The position numbers and the translations under genes are program-made. A DNA stretch of 64,000 nt from positions 248,001 through 312,000 of the forward strand of contig NZ_JAANOW010000001.1 of NCBI RefSeq assembly GCF_011758805.1, read 5' to 3'. Shown piece after piece: positions 25,367-33,948 of the stretch. How positions within the stretch are numbered: position 1 is the stretch's first letter; every line of letters begins with the position of its first letter. The notes under the pieces are model-generated. The model saw nothing but the letters and a program-made list of their open reading frames with translations, did not search any database and was not told the origin of the DNA. The stretch comes from Mycolicibacterium fluoranthenivorans (GTDB lineage: Bacteria; Actinomycetota; Actinomycetes; Mycobacteriales; Mycobacteriaceae).

Positions 25367-27388
25367 TCACGCGTCGAAGTCGACCGACACCGTCGGACTC
25401 GTCGGATGCGCCTGACACGTCAGCACATACCCGGCCTCCAGGTCGGCGGACCCGAGCGCGAAGTTCTGATCCATCACCACGGTGCCGTGCAACAGCCTGG
25501 CGCGGCAGGTGCCGCAGGCGCCACCCATGCACGAGTAGGGGGCGTCACCGCGGACTTGCAGCGCGGCTTCCAGGACCGAGTCCCCGGGGGTCAGCTCGAC
25601 CGTCGCCTGCTGTCCGGACAAGGTGAAAGTCACTGTGGCCGAGGCATGGTCACGATGCGCAGCAGCCTGCTGCGGATAGCCGGTGAACAACTCCAGGTGG
25701 ACGCGCCCGTCGGCGACGCCGTGGCCGGTCAACACATCCCGGGCCACGGTGCTCATCCCGATCGGTCCACAGATGAACCACTCGTCCACGGTGTCGGGCG
25801 CCAGGCTGGTGCTCAGCAGCGATTGCAGCCTGTCTCGGTCGATCCGCCCACGCAGCGCGGGGGTGTGCAGCGGCTCGTCGGACAATACGTGGGTGATCTC
25901 CAGGCGGTCGGCGTAGCGGGACTCCAGCCGGGCCAGATCATGCCGGAACATGGTCGACTCCCTGGTGCGGTTGCCGTAGATCAGGGTGAACCGACTTTCG
26001 GTCTCGATCTGCATCACCGTCTCCAGGATCGACAGCACCGGTGTGATCCCGCTACCGGCCACCAGGCCCACATAGTGCCGCCGGGCCAGCGGCTCCGGTG
26101 CGGTGCCGAACCGGCCGCTGGGGGTCATCACCTCCAGCACGTCCCCGGCCTTGAGTTCCTCAGCGACGAATGTCGAAAATGCCCCGCCGGGAATGTGTTT
26201 GACCGCGATACGTAGTTGGGCGCGGGTCGCGGGTGCACAGATCGAATAGGTGCGCCGGACACCCACCCCGCCGAGATCGGTCCGCACGGTGACGTGCTGG
26301 CCCGGCTCGAACCGGAACTCGTCGCGCAGCGCCTCGGGCACGGCGAAGGTCACCAAGGTGCTGTCCGCGGTGATCGGGTCGACCGAGGCAACCGGAATGT
26401 TGTGCAGCACCGCGTGGGGCGCGCTCGACCGTGGCGGCATGTGGACCGGCACCACCCGGCCGAGCTTGCTGTTGAGCAGCTTCCACTCACGGTAATCGCC
26501 TGCGTTGAGGTGCTGGCCGAACACCGTGGTGATCGCCGCGCCACGCTCCAGGTACGCCTCCTCATTGCGGTGCCAGGTCTTTCGATACCGGTAGAACGGC
26601 ACCGAGGGGTGCAGATGATGCACCAGGTGGTAGTTCTGCGACAGCATCAGCGGGGTGTACAGCCACTCCATGCCCACCCGGGCACGCGTGGCCCCGTAGC
26701 GATTGCTGCGCTGCGTGTCGGCCAGGTCGTGATGGGGCAGCCAGTCGAACCACCACAACAAGACGATGAGCCCGATGCGCTGGGGGATCAGGAATACCAC
26801 GGCCAGCGTCCAGAAGTGGCCGGTGACGATCGCGACACCCAGCGCGGACAGGCACAGGATGAGCAGCCCCAGGGTCTCGGCCACTTCGGATTTCGGTCGG
26901 CTGCGCACCGTGCGCAGGATGAACCCGGAGTACATCAGCTCGGGGAACGGCCAGCGCAGCGGCATCTGCCACCACCGGGAGTGCGAGGCCCAGGCATCGG
27001 GATCGTTCGCGTCGTCGTTGGCGTGCCGATGGTGCTCGATGTGGAGGAACGCATACGTCGGGAACGAGATGATCGGGACCACCAGCAGCCACGCCAGCCG
27101 CCCGACGCACCCGTTGAGCCACCGCGTGCTGCTGATCGCGTGATGGATGGCGTCATGGCTCACGGTGAACATCACGAAGGTCACCGCGGCGTTGATCGCG
27201 ATGGTGGCCCCGGCAGGGAACCAGCCGTGGAGGTAGCCGATCGTCGACGCCGCGAACGCCGTCCACGCCACCACCAGGAGCGTCACCGTCGGCAGGGCCA
27301 GCGTGGGCACCGGCGCACCCGGATCCGGCAGCGGATGGGGTTCGGGTGACGTGGTGGCGGGGCCGTCGACTGCCGCTGCGATGGACAT
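25367..27388 (-). CDS. Fatty acid desaturase/hydroxylase fused to ferredoxin reductase
   Basis: This 673-residue natural fusion has two halves. Residues about 30-300 are a membrane di-iron oxygenase: histidine boxes SHDAIHH (77-83), HIEHHRH (116-122) and NYHLVHHLH (252-260) with several hydrophobic segments between. Residues about 325-673 are a PaaE/KshB-like reductase: FAD motif RTYS (379-382), NAD-binding GLVAGSGITP, and a C-terminal plant-type [2Fe-2S] domain with CMGGACGTC and a fourth Cys 29 residues on. The protein thus contains its own NAD(P)H electron supply. ATG 27388 has GGAG seven bases ahead; the in-frame TTG at 27400 is not preferred. It is divergent from a PucR-type regulator gene. 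The substrate (lipid, carotenoid or sterol-like) is unknown. Confidence 0.9.
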   Translation of the reverse strand: MSIAAAVDGPATTSPEPHPLPDPGAPVPTLALPTVTLLVVAWTAFAASTIGYLHGWFPAGATIAINAAVTFVMFTVSHDAIHHAISSTRWLNGCVGRLAWLLVVPIISFPTYAFLHIEHHRHANDDANDPDAWASHSRWWQMPLRWPFPELMYSGFILRTVRSRPKSEVAETLGLLILCLSALGVAIVTGHFWTLAVVFLIPQRIGLIVLLWWFDWLPHHDLADTQRSNRYGATRARVGMEWLYTPLMLSQNYHLVHHLHPSVPFYRYRKTWHRNEEAYLERGAAITTVFGQHLNAGDYREWKLLNSKLGRVVPVHMPPRSSAPHAVLHNIPVASVDPITADSTLVTFAVPEALRDEFRFEPGQHVTVRTDLGGVGVRRTYSICAPATRAQLRIAVKHIPGGAFSTFVAEELKAGDVLEVMTPSGRFGTAPEPLARRHYVGLVAGSGITPVLSILETVMQIETESRFTLIYGNRTRESTMFRHDLARLESRYADRLEITHVLSDEPLHTPALRGRIDRDRLQSLLSTSLAPDTVDEWFICGPIGMSTVARDVLTGHGVADGRVHLELFTGYPQQAAAHRDHASATVTFTLSGQQATVELTPGDSVLEAALQVRGDAPYSCMGGACGTCRARLLHGTVVMDQNFALGSADLEAGYVLTCQAHPTSPTVSVDFDA

Positions 27389-27402
27389 GGGCTGCTCCAA
27401 GA

Positions 27403-27434
27403 CGCTCAGTGTCTGCGGAATGAGAACCGCTCAG
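27403..27434. repeat. Direct repeats CGCTCAG in the pucR-like/desaturase gap
   Basis: CGCTCAG occurs at 27403-27409 and again at 27428-27434, 25 bases apart. The second copy also forms the inverted pair TGAG-N5-CTCA (27421-27433). This could be a binding site for the PucR-type protein, but two 7-mers can also arise by chance. Confidence 0.3.
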
Positions 27435-27454
27435 CACAAGGCTAGGAGGCTCGC

Positions 27455-28780
27455 ATGCCCAAAACGACATACTCGGACCACCAACTGCCGGCCTCCCTTT
27501 GTACTCGGAAGACAAGTAAGGTCGCAGGCATGATCGAGCGCGGTGCCGGGGATTCGGTGGCTGATTCCGCGGCGGCGGTGGTCACCCGACTCGTCGCCAA
27601 GCTCGATGAGGTCACGGCCCGCACCCAGGCGGTCCTGATGGAGGAGGTTGCCGACCTGCGCGGTGACGCGCAGCTGGTGCAACTGATGCGGGACAACGTT
27701 GCCGCCAATATCGACACGGTCTTCTCGGCGATCCGCCACGGCATCCCGGTGGAGCATGTGGAGGCGCCGACGGCTGCGCTGGAGTATGCGCGGCGGCTTG
27801 CACAGCGGGATGTGGCGGCGAACGCGTTGGTGCGCGCATACCGCATCGGCCATCAGGAGGTGCTCAAGATCCTGCTCGAGGAGATCCGGGCCGCCGAACT
27901 GGATCCGCAACGCAGGCTCGATGTGTTCGACGAGATCCTCGCCGTGACGTTCCGCTATATCGACTGGATCAGTCAGCAGGTCCTCACCATCTACCAGGAC
28001 GAGCACGACCGGTGGCAACAGAGTCGGAACCACCTGCGGGCGGCTGAGATCCGGGGTGTCTTGGCCGGCGACGACGATATCGATGTCGACGCGGTCGCCG
28101 CGGCGCTGCGTTACCCGCTGCGGGCACATCACCTGGCCCTGGTGCTGTGGTGCGAGGAATCCGCCGAGCAGGACGAGCTCACCGTCTTGGAACGTCACGT
28201 CCACGAATACGCCGCCGCCGTCGGTGCACGGGATCGTGCCCTGTTCGTGTCGGCGGACCGGCTGACCGGTTGGGCGTGGATACCGCTGGAATCCGACCGT
28301 GGCATACCCCCGCCCGACACCGCGAACCCGTCGGTCAATCTCGCTGCGGGCCAACCCTTGCCGGGAGTGGACGGGTTCCGCCGCTCTCATCGGCAGGCGC
28401 AACTCGTGCGTGCGGTGCTGACCGCTGCGGGCACCGGTGCTGCCCGGGCCGTCAGCGCCGCCGAGCCGGGACTGATGCTGGCCGGTCTGGCCGGTGGCAA
28501 TCTGGCCGAGGCGCGGGTCTGGGTGCACGAGGTACTGGGGCCGCTGGCCTCCGCCGATGCGCGCGACGAGCGTCTGCGTGAGACCCTGCGGGTGTTCTTG
28601 CGCGCAGGGCAGAGTTTCACGGCGGCGGCCGGGGAGCTTCACCTGCACTTCAACTCGGTGAAGTATCGGGTGGCGCGAGCAATCGAGCGCCGCGGCCGAC
28701 CGATCGCCGCCGACGTGCTGGACGTGGAAGTTGCGCTGCTGCTGTGCCATTGGTACGGCGACGCAATCCTGCGTTCGTGA
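27455..28780 (+). CDS. PucR/CdaR-type helix-turn-helix regulator
   Basis: This regulator of up to 441 residues has a helical N-terminal sensor domain (about 25-190), a degenerate GGDEF-like middle and a C-terminal PucR helix-turn-helix (about 360-430; FLRAGQSFTAAAGELHLHFNSVKYRVARA). ATG 27455 has a perfect AGGAGG six bases upstream. ATG 27530 (MIERGAGDS) would remove 25 residues that look unlike the family, so the start remains open. It is divergent from the desaturase-reductase fusion with 66 bases between, and is its probable regulator. Direct repeats CGCTCAG occur in that gap. Confidence 0.85.
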   Translation: MPKTTYSDHQLPASLCTRKTSKVAGMIERGAGDSVADSAAAVVTRLVAKLDEVTARTQAVLMEEVADLRGDAQLVQLMRDNVAANIDTVFSAIRHGIPVEHVEAPTAALEYARRLAQRDVAANALVRAYRIGHQEVLKILLEEIRAAELDPQRRLDVFDEILAVTFRYIDWISQQVLTIYQDEHDRWQQSRNHLRAAEIRGVLAGDDDIDVDAVAAALRYPLRAHHLALVLWCEESAEQDELTVLERHVHEYAAAVGARDRALFVSADRLTGWAWIPLESDRGIPPPDTANPSVNLAAGQPLPGVDGFRRSHRQAQLVRAVLTAAGTGAARAVSAAEPGLMLAGLAGGNLAEARVWVHEVLGPLASADARDERLRETLRVFLRAGQSFTAAAGELHLHFNSVKYRVARAIERRGRPIAADVLDVEVALLLCHWYGDAILRS

Positions 28781-28828
28781 ATCCCGTGGATCACCCTGGT
28801 TTATCGGATTGAGTCGATCCGCCGGGAT
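28781..28828 (+). terminator. Hairpin directly after the pucR-like stop codon
   Basis: ATCCCG (28781-28786) pairs with CGGGAT (28823-28828), and GGATC (28788-28792) pairs with GATCC (28816-28820), around a 23-base A/T-richer loop. It begins at the base after the stop codon and ends just before the promoter of the next gene. It may be a terminator. Confidence 0.4.
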
Positions 28829-28843
28829 GGCTAGGTTGTGGTC

Positions 28844-29521
28844 ATGCGCCTCAGCGGGGACGAACGCGAACGGGTCTTCGTCGCGGTGGCCGATGAGCGG
28901 CGGGCGATCGCGACGTTGATCGACGGGCTGGATCTAGAACAGCTGGCCACCCCGAGCCTGTGTGGCGGCTGGGATGTCAAAACCGTTGCCGCACATCTGG
29001 TCAGCGATTTCACCGACGGGTTCTGGGGCTTTCTGGCCAGTGGGGTTCGACACGGCGGGATGAATCGCGGCATCGACGCGCTCGCGAGACACCGGGCGCG
29101 CGCCTCGGCCGCCGATATCGCCGCCACGTTGCGCCGGGAGGCCGACCACCGGCTCAGCCCACCGGTCACCGGCCCGCTGTCGGGTCTGACCGATGTGCTG
29201 GTCCATGGTGCCGATATTCGAATCCCCCTGGGGATGGCCCACCGCCCAGATCCGCAGCACGTGGCCCGCGTCATCGATTTCCTCACGGGCCCGACGCAAT
29301 TCGGCTTCTTCCCGCAGCGTCGGCTGCGTGGTATCGCGCTGCGCGATGAGGACACCGGCCGGACCTGGGGTGGTGGCGATCTGATCAGCGGATCCGGCGC
29401 ATCGGTGATGCTGGCGCTCTGCGGTCGGGTGGTGGCGTTCGACGCCCTGACCGGACCCGGCGTGCAGGTCTTACGGTCACGCCTGTCGCCGATCCAGCGT
29501 CGGTACGGCGTGAATGGGTAG
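28844..29521 (+). CDS. Maleylpyruvate isomerase-family mycothiol-dependent enzyme (DinB-like fold)
   Basis: This 225-residue protein is of the mycothiol-dependent maleylpyruvate isomerase N-terminal (DinB_2/TIGR03083) family, common in actinobacteria. Family marks are LCGGWDVKTVAAHLV (about 39-53), which carries the first metal histidine, and DVLVHGADIRIPLG (about 116-129), which carries another. ATG 28844 is preferred to GTG 28838 because a TAGGTT -10 element (28832-28837) ends six bases before the ATG, predicting a leaderless mRNA. The last 45 bases overlap the 3' end of the convergent transporter gene. The reaction is unknown; mycothiol-dependent transfer or isomerisation is inferred from the family. 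Confidence 0.85.
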   Translation: MRLSGDERERVFVAVADERRAIATLIDGLDLEQLATPSLCGGWDVKTVAAHLVSDFTDGFWGFLASGVRHGGMNRGIDALARHRARASAADIAATLRREADHRLSPPVTGPLSGLTDVLVHGADIRIPLGMAHRPDPQHVARVIDFLTGPTQFGFFPQRRLRGIALRDEDTGRTWGGGDLISGSGASVMLALCGRVVAFDALTGPGVQVLRSRLSPIQRRYGVNG

Positions 29522-30475
29522 GTCGCTGAAGACCAGCGTCAGCCGCAGCGGCCCGATGCGGTCGCGGAGCTCTTGATAGGTGTGGGCCCGCAGTTCGTCC
29601 TGTTCGGCGACGGACATCGTGCCCGCATAGGAGACCCGCAGGTCGATCTCGATCGTCTTGCCCCGGCTGATGGCCAATGCGTCGACCAGCGTCAGCTCGT
29701 GATCGAGCTCGTGGGCATGGGCCGCGTCCACCGCGCTGACCGCGTCCCGCACCGCGGCATCGAGATCGGGATCGGCGCGACGGCCGGACAGCCGCCCGAA
29801 CTCCAACCGGATCTGGCGCACCGGCTCACCGATGAGCAGGACGCACAGGATCAGTACGATGATGCTGTCGGCGATGTCCTTGATGTTGAAGTCGGCCGAC
29901 GTGACGACGGTGCCTTCCGGGATCACCGTGACCACGACCAGCGAAGCGCAGATGCCGCCGCTGATGATGGCTTCCATCTTCGCTGCCGTCGCCTCGACCC
30001 GCAGCAGTGCCGACGCACCACCGACGGCGCGGTTGTGCCGTTCGTGATTCCACTTGAGCGCCAGGCAGATCAGCACGCACACCGCGGTGTACACCGCCGC
30101 GACACCGAACTCCGGTTCACTGCCCTCGCCGGTCACCAGATAGTCGATCACCTTGACCGCGTTGGTGACCAGACCGACGATGACCACGCCGAGGATCATC
30201 AGGGAACGGAACAGGGCGTACAGGTTCTCCAGCGCCAGACGACCGTAGGGGTTGTCGGCATCGGCGGGTCGTGCCGCGGTCACCGCCAGCCGTGCCGCGA
30301 TGAAGGCGGCCGCCGCGTTGATCAACGAGATCACCCCGTCGAGCTGGGTGGCCGACACGCGCGTGATCGCGTACACGGCGAAGCCGAGGACCGCCAGACC
30401 GAGCATCGTGAACATGTAGGCGTGCAGGCTGCGCCGCTCGGCCTGCACCACCATCGCCTCCGTGGCCACCGCCAT
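29477..30475 (-). CDS. Cation diffusion facilitator-like membrane protein with degenerate metal site
   Basis: This 332-residue protein is of the CDF (cation efflux) architecture: about six membrane segments in residues 20-215 and a C-terminal cytoplasmic domain (about 220-325). The conserved tail of TM2 (ARPADADNPYG...ALENL) matches the family. In zinc and iron CDFs, TM2 carries D-x3-D and TM5 carries H-x3-D. Here the aligned TM2 reads DGVIS (second Asp replaced by Ser) and TM5 reads KDIAD (His replaced by Lys). The protein may carry another ion or be non-transporting. It is convergent with the mycothiol-family gene. Confidence 0.8.
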   Translation of the reverse strand: MAVATEAMVVQAERRSLHAYMFTMLGLAVLGFAVYAITRVSATQLDGVISLINAAAAFIAARLAVTAARPADADNPYGRLALENLYALFRSLMILGVVIVGLVTNAVKVIDYLVTGEGSEPEFGVAAVYTAVCVLICLALKWNHERHNRAVGGASALLRVEATAAKMEAIISGGICASLVVVTVIPEGTVVTSADFNIKDIADSIIVLILCVLLIGEPVRQIRLEFGRLSGRRADPDLDAAVRDAVSAVDAAHAHELDHELTLVDALAISRGKTIEIDLRVSYAGTMSVAEQDELRAHTYQELRDRIGPLRLTLVFSDLPIHAVPTLDRRQA

Positions 30476-30555
30476 GGGTTCCTCCTGCTGCCGTGCGCGA
30501 ACGTGTCGTGAACTTTATGTGCGCAATCTGGTACCTACGAGATGGGGCTTGGACG

Positions 30556-31443
30556 ATGGATGCGACGTCGCCGAGCGAGAGGGCCCCACACGTGACAGTT
30601 TCACCACAGGTAACGGGACGAGTTCGCAAGCCGCACTGGTCGCTGGCCCGGTCCTGGCTGTTGCAGCCGGGGATTCCGGACGGTGGCCGCGCATATGACG
30701 CCGCGGTCGCCGGCGGTGCCGACGTGGTCGTGCTGGATATCGAGGATGGACTGCCAGCGGCGCAGAGACCCGCCGGTCGCCTGGCGGTGGTCGAATGGCT
30801 CAACACCGGGGCGCAGGGGTGGGTGCGGATCAACAGTGTGAGCACGCCCGACTGGTCGGCCGATCTCGAGGCCCTGGCCGGTGCCCGTGGGCTGTCCGGC
30901 GTCATGCTGGCCAAGAGCGAATCCGGGGACGATATCGCCGCGACCGCCGCGCGGCTGCCGGCCGGCACACCGGTGGTGGCGCTGGTGGAGTCGGCACTGG
31001 GAATCGAGTCGGTCTCCGATATCGCGCGGGCCCCCGGATGTTCTCGAATTGCGTTCGGTGTCGGCGACTTTCGCCGCGACACCGGCATGAGCGAGGAGCC
31101 GACGGTGCTGGCCTATGCGCGCGCCCGGCTGGTGATCGCCAGTCGGGCTGCGGGTCTGCCCGCACCGATCGACGGCCCCACCCTGCGTGACCAGACGCGC
31201 CACCTCGCTCGGGAGACCGCCGTGGCCAAAGCCGCCGGTATGACTGGTCGGCTGTGTCTGGATCTCGACCATGCGGAGACGATCAACCGGCTGCTCAGTC
31301 CGTCACCGCTGGACATCGACCAGGCCCGTCGCACGCTCGCCGACCTGGACGCACCCGCCGGACCGTACGACGGCAGCGTCGGCCCCACCCGGGCCCGGGC
31401 ACAAGCCGTCCTCGACCTGGCCGAGAAACTCGGCCTCATCTGA
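30556..31443 (+). CDS. HpcH/HpaI aldolase / CitE-like CoA ester lyase
   Basis: This 295-residue TIM-barrel lyase is of the citrate lyase beta-subunit (CitE) family, which cleaves or forms malyl-CoA-like thioesters with a divalent metal. Motifs: RSWLLQPG near 32-39, VVLDIEDGLP near 59-68 (substrate/metal carboxylates), RINSVSTPDW near 94, and the metal-binding glutamate in ALVESALGIES near 150 with FGVGDFRRD near 173. ATG 30556 is preferred to the upstream open frame from 30493. GTG 30592 is also possible. It is convergent with the ROK regulator and overlaps it by eight bases at the 3' ends, so it has no evident link to xylose metabolism. Confidence 0.85.
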   Translation: MDATSPSERAPHVTVSPQVTGRVRKPHWSLARSWLLQPGIPDGGRAYDAAVAGGADVVVLDIEDGLPAAQRPAGRLAVVEWLNTGAQGWVRINSVSTPDWSADLEALAGARGLSGVMLAKSESGDDIAATAARLPAGTPVVALVESALGIESVSDIARAPGCSRIAFGVGDFRRDTGMSEEPTVLAYARARLVIASRAAGLPAPIDGPTLRDQTRHLARETAVAKAAGMTGRLCLDLDHAETINRLLSPSPLDIDQARRTLADLDAPAGPYDGSVGPTRARAQAVLDLAEKLGLI

Positions 31444-32545
31444 TCGCGCGTCCACCGCTGGTGGGACAGTGCGCAGCGGGGTCGGCGAGCAATGACGCGA
31501 AGGCCGCTTCGGCGGCTCCGATCATCAACGTGCCCGAGCCGAGGTTGGCCGACACGATGCGCACCTGCTCGTGCGGTACCCGCATGGAGTGGCGGGTGAC
31601 CGCGGTGTCGAGGGCCGCCGCGGCCCGCGTCGGGAAGGCGCTCAGGAATCCGCCGAGGACGATGAGGTTCGGGTTCAGCAGGTTGATCGCGTTGCCGAGT
31701 GCGATGCCGAGATACTGCGCCTGGTGCGCCAGGGTTTTCGTGGTCGTCTCGCTCACTTCGGTCTCCAGGCACCCGATGCGTCCGCAGTGACACGGACCGG
31801 CGCCGCCGACGTAGGTGTGACCGAGCTCGCCGGCGTAGCCCGCGGCACCTTCCAGTAGTTCACCCGCCACAACGAAGCCCGCGCCGATTCCGCTGGCGCC
31901 GCCGTTGACGTAGATCATGTGACGCGCGTCGGGATGGCCGCCGAAGATGTGTTCGGCGAGCGCACCCAGATTGGCGTCGTTCGCCGCGAACACGGGTAAT
32001 CCCGTTGCCGCGCGCAGCATCTGGCCGAGTTCCTCGTCATGCCAGTCGAGATGCGGGGCCATCCGCACCACCGAACTGGTGGCGTGTACCAGGCCGGGAA
32101 CGGCAACACCGATCGCGATGACACGCTGATGGCGGTCCAGCCCGGCCTCGATCCGGGCGACGGCGTCGGCGGTGATGGTGACGGTCTCGCTCACACTGGG
32201 TACGCCGTTCGTCGGGTACCTGGTGGCCTCGAGCACGGTGCCACCCAAGGCCACCACACCGATGGTGATGGCATCGGTTTCGGGATTCACCGCGACGGCG
32301 AGGGCGCCGGTCTGCGGGCGCACCATGGGGCTGGGCCTGCCGACCTGACTGGCCGGTGCGGCCTGCGACTCCTCGATCAGGCCGGCGCCGACCAGCTCTT
32401 CCACCAGGTCCTTCACCGTGGATCGGGACAATCCTGTTCGGCGGGTCAGCTCCGACCTGGTCAGTGCGCGGGCACGGTGCACCAGCGTGAGCACCGCGGA
32501 CAGGTTGCGGCGCCGCACATCGTCGGTGTTGGTGCCGACTCCCAT
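31436..32545 (-). CDS. xylR: ROK-family xylose-type repressor (XylR-like)
   Basis: This 369-residue ROK repressor has an N-terminal winged helix (about 10-75; [26 protein letters not shown]) and a C-terminal sugar-kinase-like domain (ROK signature [11 protein letters not shown] followed by the zinc site [10 protein letters not shown] near 245-255). Start ATG 32545 was chosen for the AGGGAGGA ribosome site eight bases upstream; the frame is open to 32596. It is divergent from xylA and the xylose ABC transporter. The TTGTCCGAA elements before xylA and before xylF are its likely operators, xylose the likely inducer. Confidence 0.88.
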   Translation of the reverse strand: MGVGTNTDDVRRRNLSAVLTLVHRARALTRSELTRRTGLSRSTVKDLVEELVGAGLIEESQAAPASQVGRPSPMVRPQTGALAVAVNPETDAITIGVVALGGTVLEATRYPTNGVPSVSETVTITADAVARIEAGLDRHQRVIAIGVAVPGLVHATSSVVRMAPHLDWHDEELGQMLRAATGLPVFAANDANLGALAEHIFGGHPDARHMIYVNGGASGIGAGFVVAGELLEGAAGYAGELGHTYVGGAGPCHCGRIGCLETEVSETTTKTLAHQAQYLGIALGNAINLLNPNLIVLGGFLSAFPTRAAAALDTAVTRHSMRVPHEQVRIVSANLGSGTLMIGAAEAAFASLLADPAAHCPTSGGRAIR

Positions 32546-32559
32546 TCGAGAATCCTCCC

Positions 32560-32589
32560 TTGACAGTGGTCTACGCCACATCTTATGTT
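32560..32589 (+). promoter_or_regulatory. xylA promoter
   Basis: TTGACA (32560-32565) and TATGTT (32584-32589) are 18 bases apart and match sigma-A type elements. The spacer contains GTGG-N6-CCAC (32566-32579), a weak CRP-like inverted repeat. The -10 element abuts the TTGTCCGAA-type site on the complementary strand, so a bound ROK repressor would block polymerase. Confidence 0.6.
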
Positions 32590-32596
32590 CGGACAA
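32588..32596 (-). promoter_or_regulatory. ROK repressor site candidate before xylA (TTGTCCGAA, minus strand)
   Basis: TTCGGACAA on the plus strand, that is TTGTCCGAA read on the minus strand, overlaps the end of the xylA -10 element. The same nonamer occurs in front of the xylose-binding protein gene. Bacillus XylR sites, as I recall, also contain TTTGTT/AACAAA half sites, and AACAAA follows here. Confidence 0.5.
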
Positions 32597-32624
32597 GCAA
32601 CAAATCCAGTTTCAGGAGCATGCG

Positions 32625-33848
32625 ATGTCCATCCTCGAATCCACCGCCGCGGCCACGGGCGACCTCGCCCCGAAACGCTCGGACAAATTCTCCTTCGGCC
32701 TGTGGACGGTCGGCTGGGTCGCGTCCGACCCGTTCGGCGTGGCCACCCGGCCGGCGCTGGACGTGGTCGAGGCCGTCGAGCGGCTTGCCGAGCTGGGCGC
32801 ATACGGCCTCACTTTCCATGACGATGACCTGTTCCCGTTCGGCAGCGCCGACGACCAGCGCCGCCGCGCCATCTCCAGGCTGACCTCGGCGTTGGCGGCC
32901 CACGGGCTGGTGGTGCCCATGGTCACCACCAATCTGTTCACCCATCCGGTGTTCAAGGATGGCGGATTCACCAGCAATGATCGCGGCGTCCGGCGATTCG
33001 CGCTGCGTAAGGTGCTGCGCAATATCGATCTCGCCGCCGAACTCGGCGCGGAGACGTTCGTGATGTGGGGCGGTCGCGAAGGCAGCGAATACGACAGCGC
33101 CAAAGACGTCCGGGCCGCGCTCGAACGCTATCGCGAAGCGCTGGACCTGTTGTGCGAGTACGTGCTCGATCAGAAGTACGCGCTGCGCTTCGCGATCGAA
33201 CCGAAACCGAATGAGCCGCGCGGCGACATCCTGCTGCCGACCGTGGGGCATGCATTGGCCTTCATCGAGTCGCTGGCCCATCCGCAACTGGTCGGGGTTA
33301 ACCCGGAGACCGGCCACGAGCAGATGGCCGGGCTGAACTTCGTGCACGGCATCAGTCAGGCCCTGTACTCCGGCAAGCTGTTCCACATCGACCTCAACGG
33401 CCAGCGCGGGATCAAGTTCGACCAGGATCTGGTGTTCGGCCACGGAGATCTGGCCAATGCCTTCGCGCTCGTCGACCTCCTGGAGAACGGCGGCGTGGAC
33501 GGCGGCCCCAGCTACACCGGCCCCCGGCATTTCGACTACAAGCCCAGCCGCACCGAGGACAGCAGCGGGGTCTGGGAGTCCGCCGCCGCCAACATGCGGA
33601 TGTATCTGCTGTTGAAACAACGTGCCGCGGCTTTCCGCGCCGACCCGGAGGTCATCGAGGCGCGCCGGGTCGCCCGGGTCGACGAGCTCCGGCGAACCAC
33701 GATGGGCGCCGGCGAGACGTATCAGGAGCTGTTGGCCGACCGCTCGGCGTACGAGGATTTCGATGCCGATTCCTATTTCGGCGCCAAGGGGTTCGGATTC
33801 GTCCGGCTGAACCAGTTGGCCATCGAGCATCTGATGGGTGCGCGCTGA
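32625..33848 (+). CDS. xylA: Xylose isomerase
   Basis: This 407-residue enzyme interconverts D-xylose and D-xylulose (and glucose/fructose) with two divalent metals in a TIM barrel. Start ATG 32625 follows CAGGAG. Actinobacterial-type features: FGLWTVGW near 25, the catalytic histidine in LTFHDDDL near 68, the metal glutamate in [12 protein letters not shown] near 195, [10 protein letters not shown] near 231 and the metal aspartates in HIDLNGQRG near 258. It carries about 20 extra N-terminal residues compared with Streptomyces enzymes. It is divergent from the ROK repressor and precedes the xylose transporter. No xylulokinase gene is seen in the window. Confidence 0.95.
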   Translation: MSILESTAAATGDLAPKRSDKFSFGLWTVGWVASDPFGVATRPALDVVEAVERLAELGAYGLTFHDDDLFPFGSADDQRRRAISRLTSALAAHGLVVPMVTTNLFTHPVFKDGGFTSNDRGVRRFALRKVLRNIDLAAELGAETFVMWGGREGSEYDSAKDVRAALERYREALDLLCEYVLDQKYALRFAIEPKPNEPRGDILLPTVGHALAFIESLAHPQLVGVNPETGHEQMAGLNFVHGISQALYSGKLFHIDLNGQRGIKFDQDLVFGHGDLANAFALVDLLENGGVDGGPSYTGPRHFDYKPSRTEDSSGVWESAAANMRMYLLLKQRAAAFRADPEVIEARRVARVDELRRTTMGAGETYQELLADRSAYEDFDADSYFGAKGFGFVRLNQLAIEHLMGAR

Positions 33849-33870
33849 AGTCGCGACCCGAACCGCTGGA

Positions 33871-33886
33871 CGTGATGCACATCACG
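33871..33886. promoter_or_regulatory. CRP box upstream of xylF
   Basis: CGTGATGCACATCACG matches (C/T)GTGA-N6-TCAC(G/A) and is palindromic except for its central two bases. It lies seven bases before the TTGTCCGAA repressor site and 62 bases before the start codon of the xylose-binding protein. This suggests an internal, CRP-controlled promoter between xylA and the transporter genes. Confidence 0.65.
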
Positions 33887-33892
33887 CTATAA

Positions 33893-33907
33893 GTTGTCCG
33901 AAACAAC
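33893..33907. promoter_or_regulatory. ROK repressor site candidate before xylF (GTTGT-CCGAA-ACAAC)
   Basis: A perfect inverted repeat GTTGT/ACAAC with a five-base centre, containing the nonamer TTGTCCGAA that also occurs before xylA. It immediately follows the CRP box. Confidence 0.6.
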
Positions 33908-33948
33908 AAAAGGCCGAGGTATCGGCGGATGTGATGAGGGACGGTTGC

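Noticed and set aside
32566..32579. CRP site within the xylA promoter (GTGG-N6-CCAC)
   Set aside because: The conserved A and T of GTGA/TCAC are replaced, unlike the two full matches elsewhere; mentioned only as a weak element.
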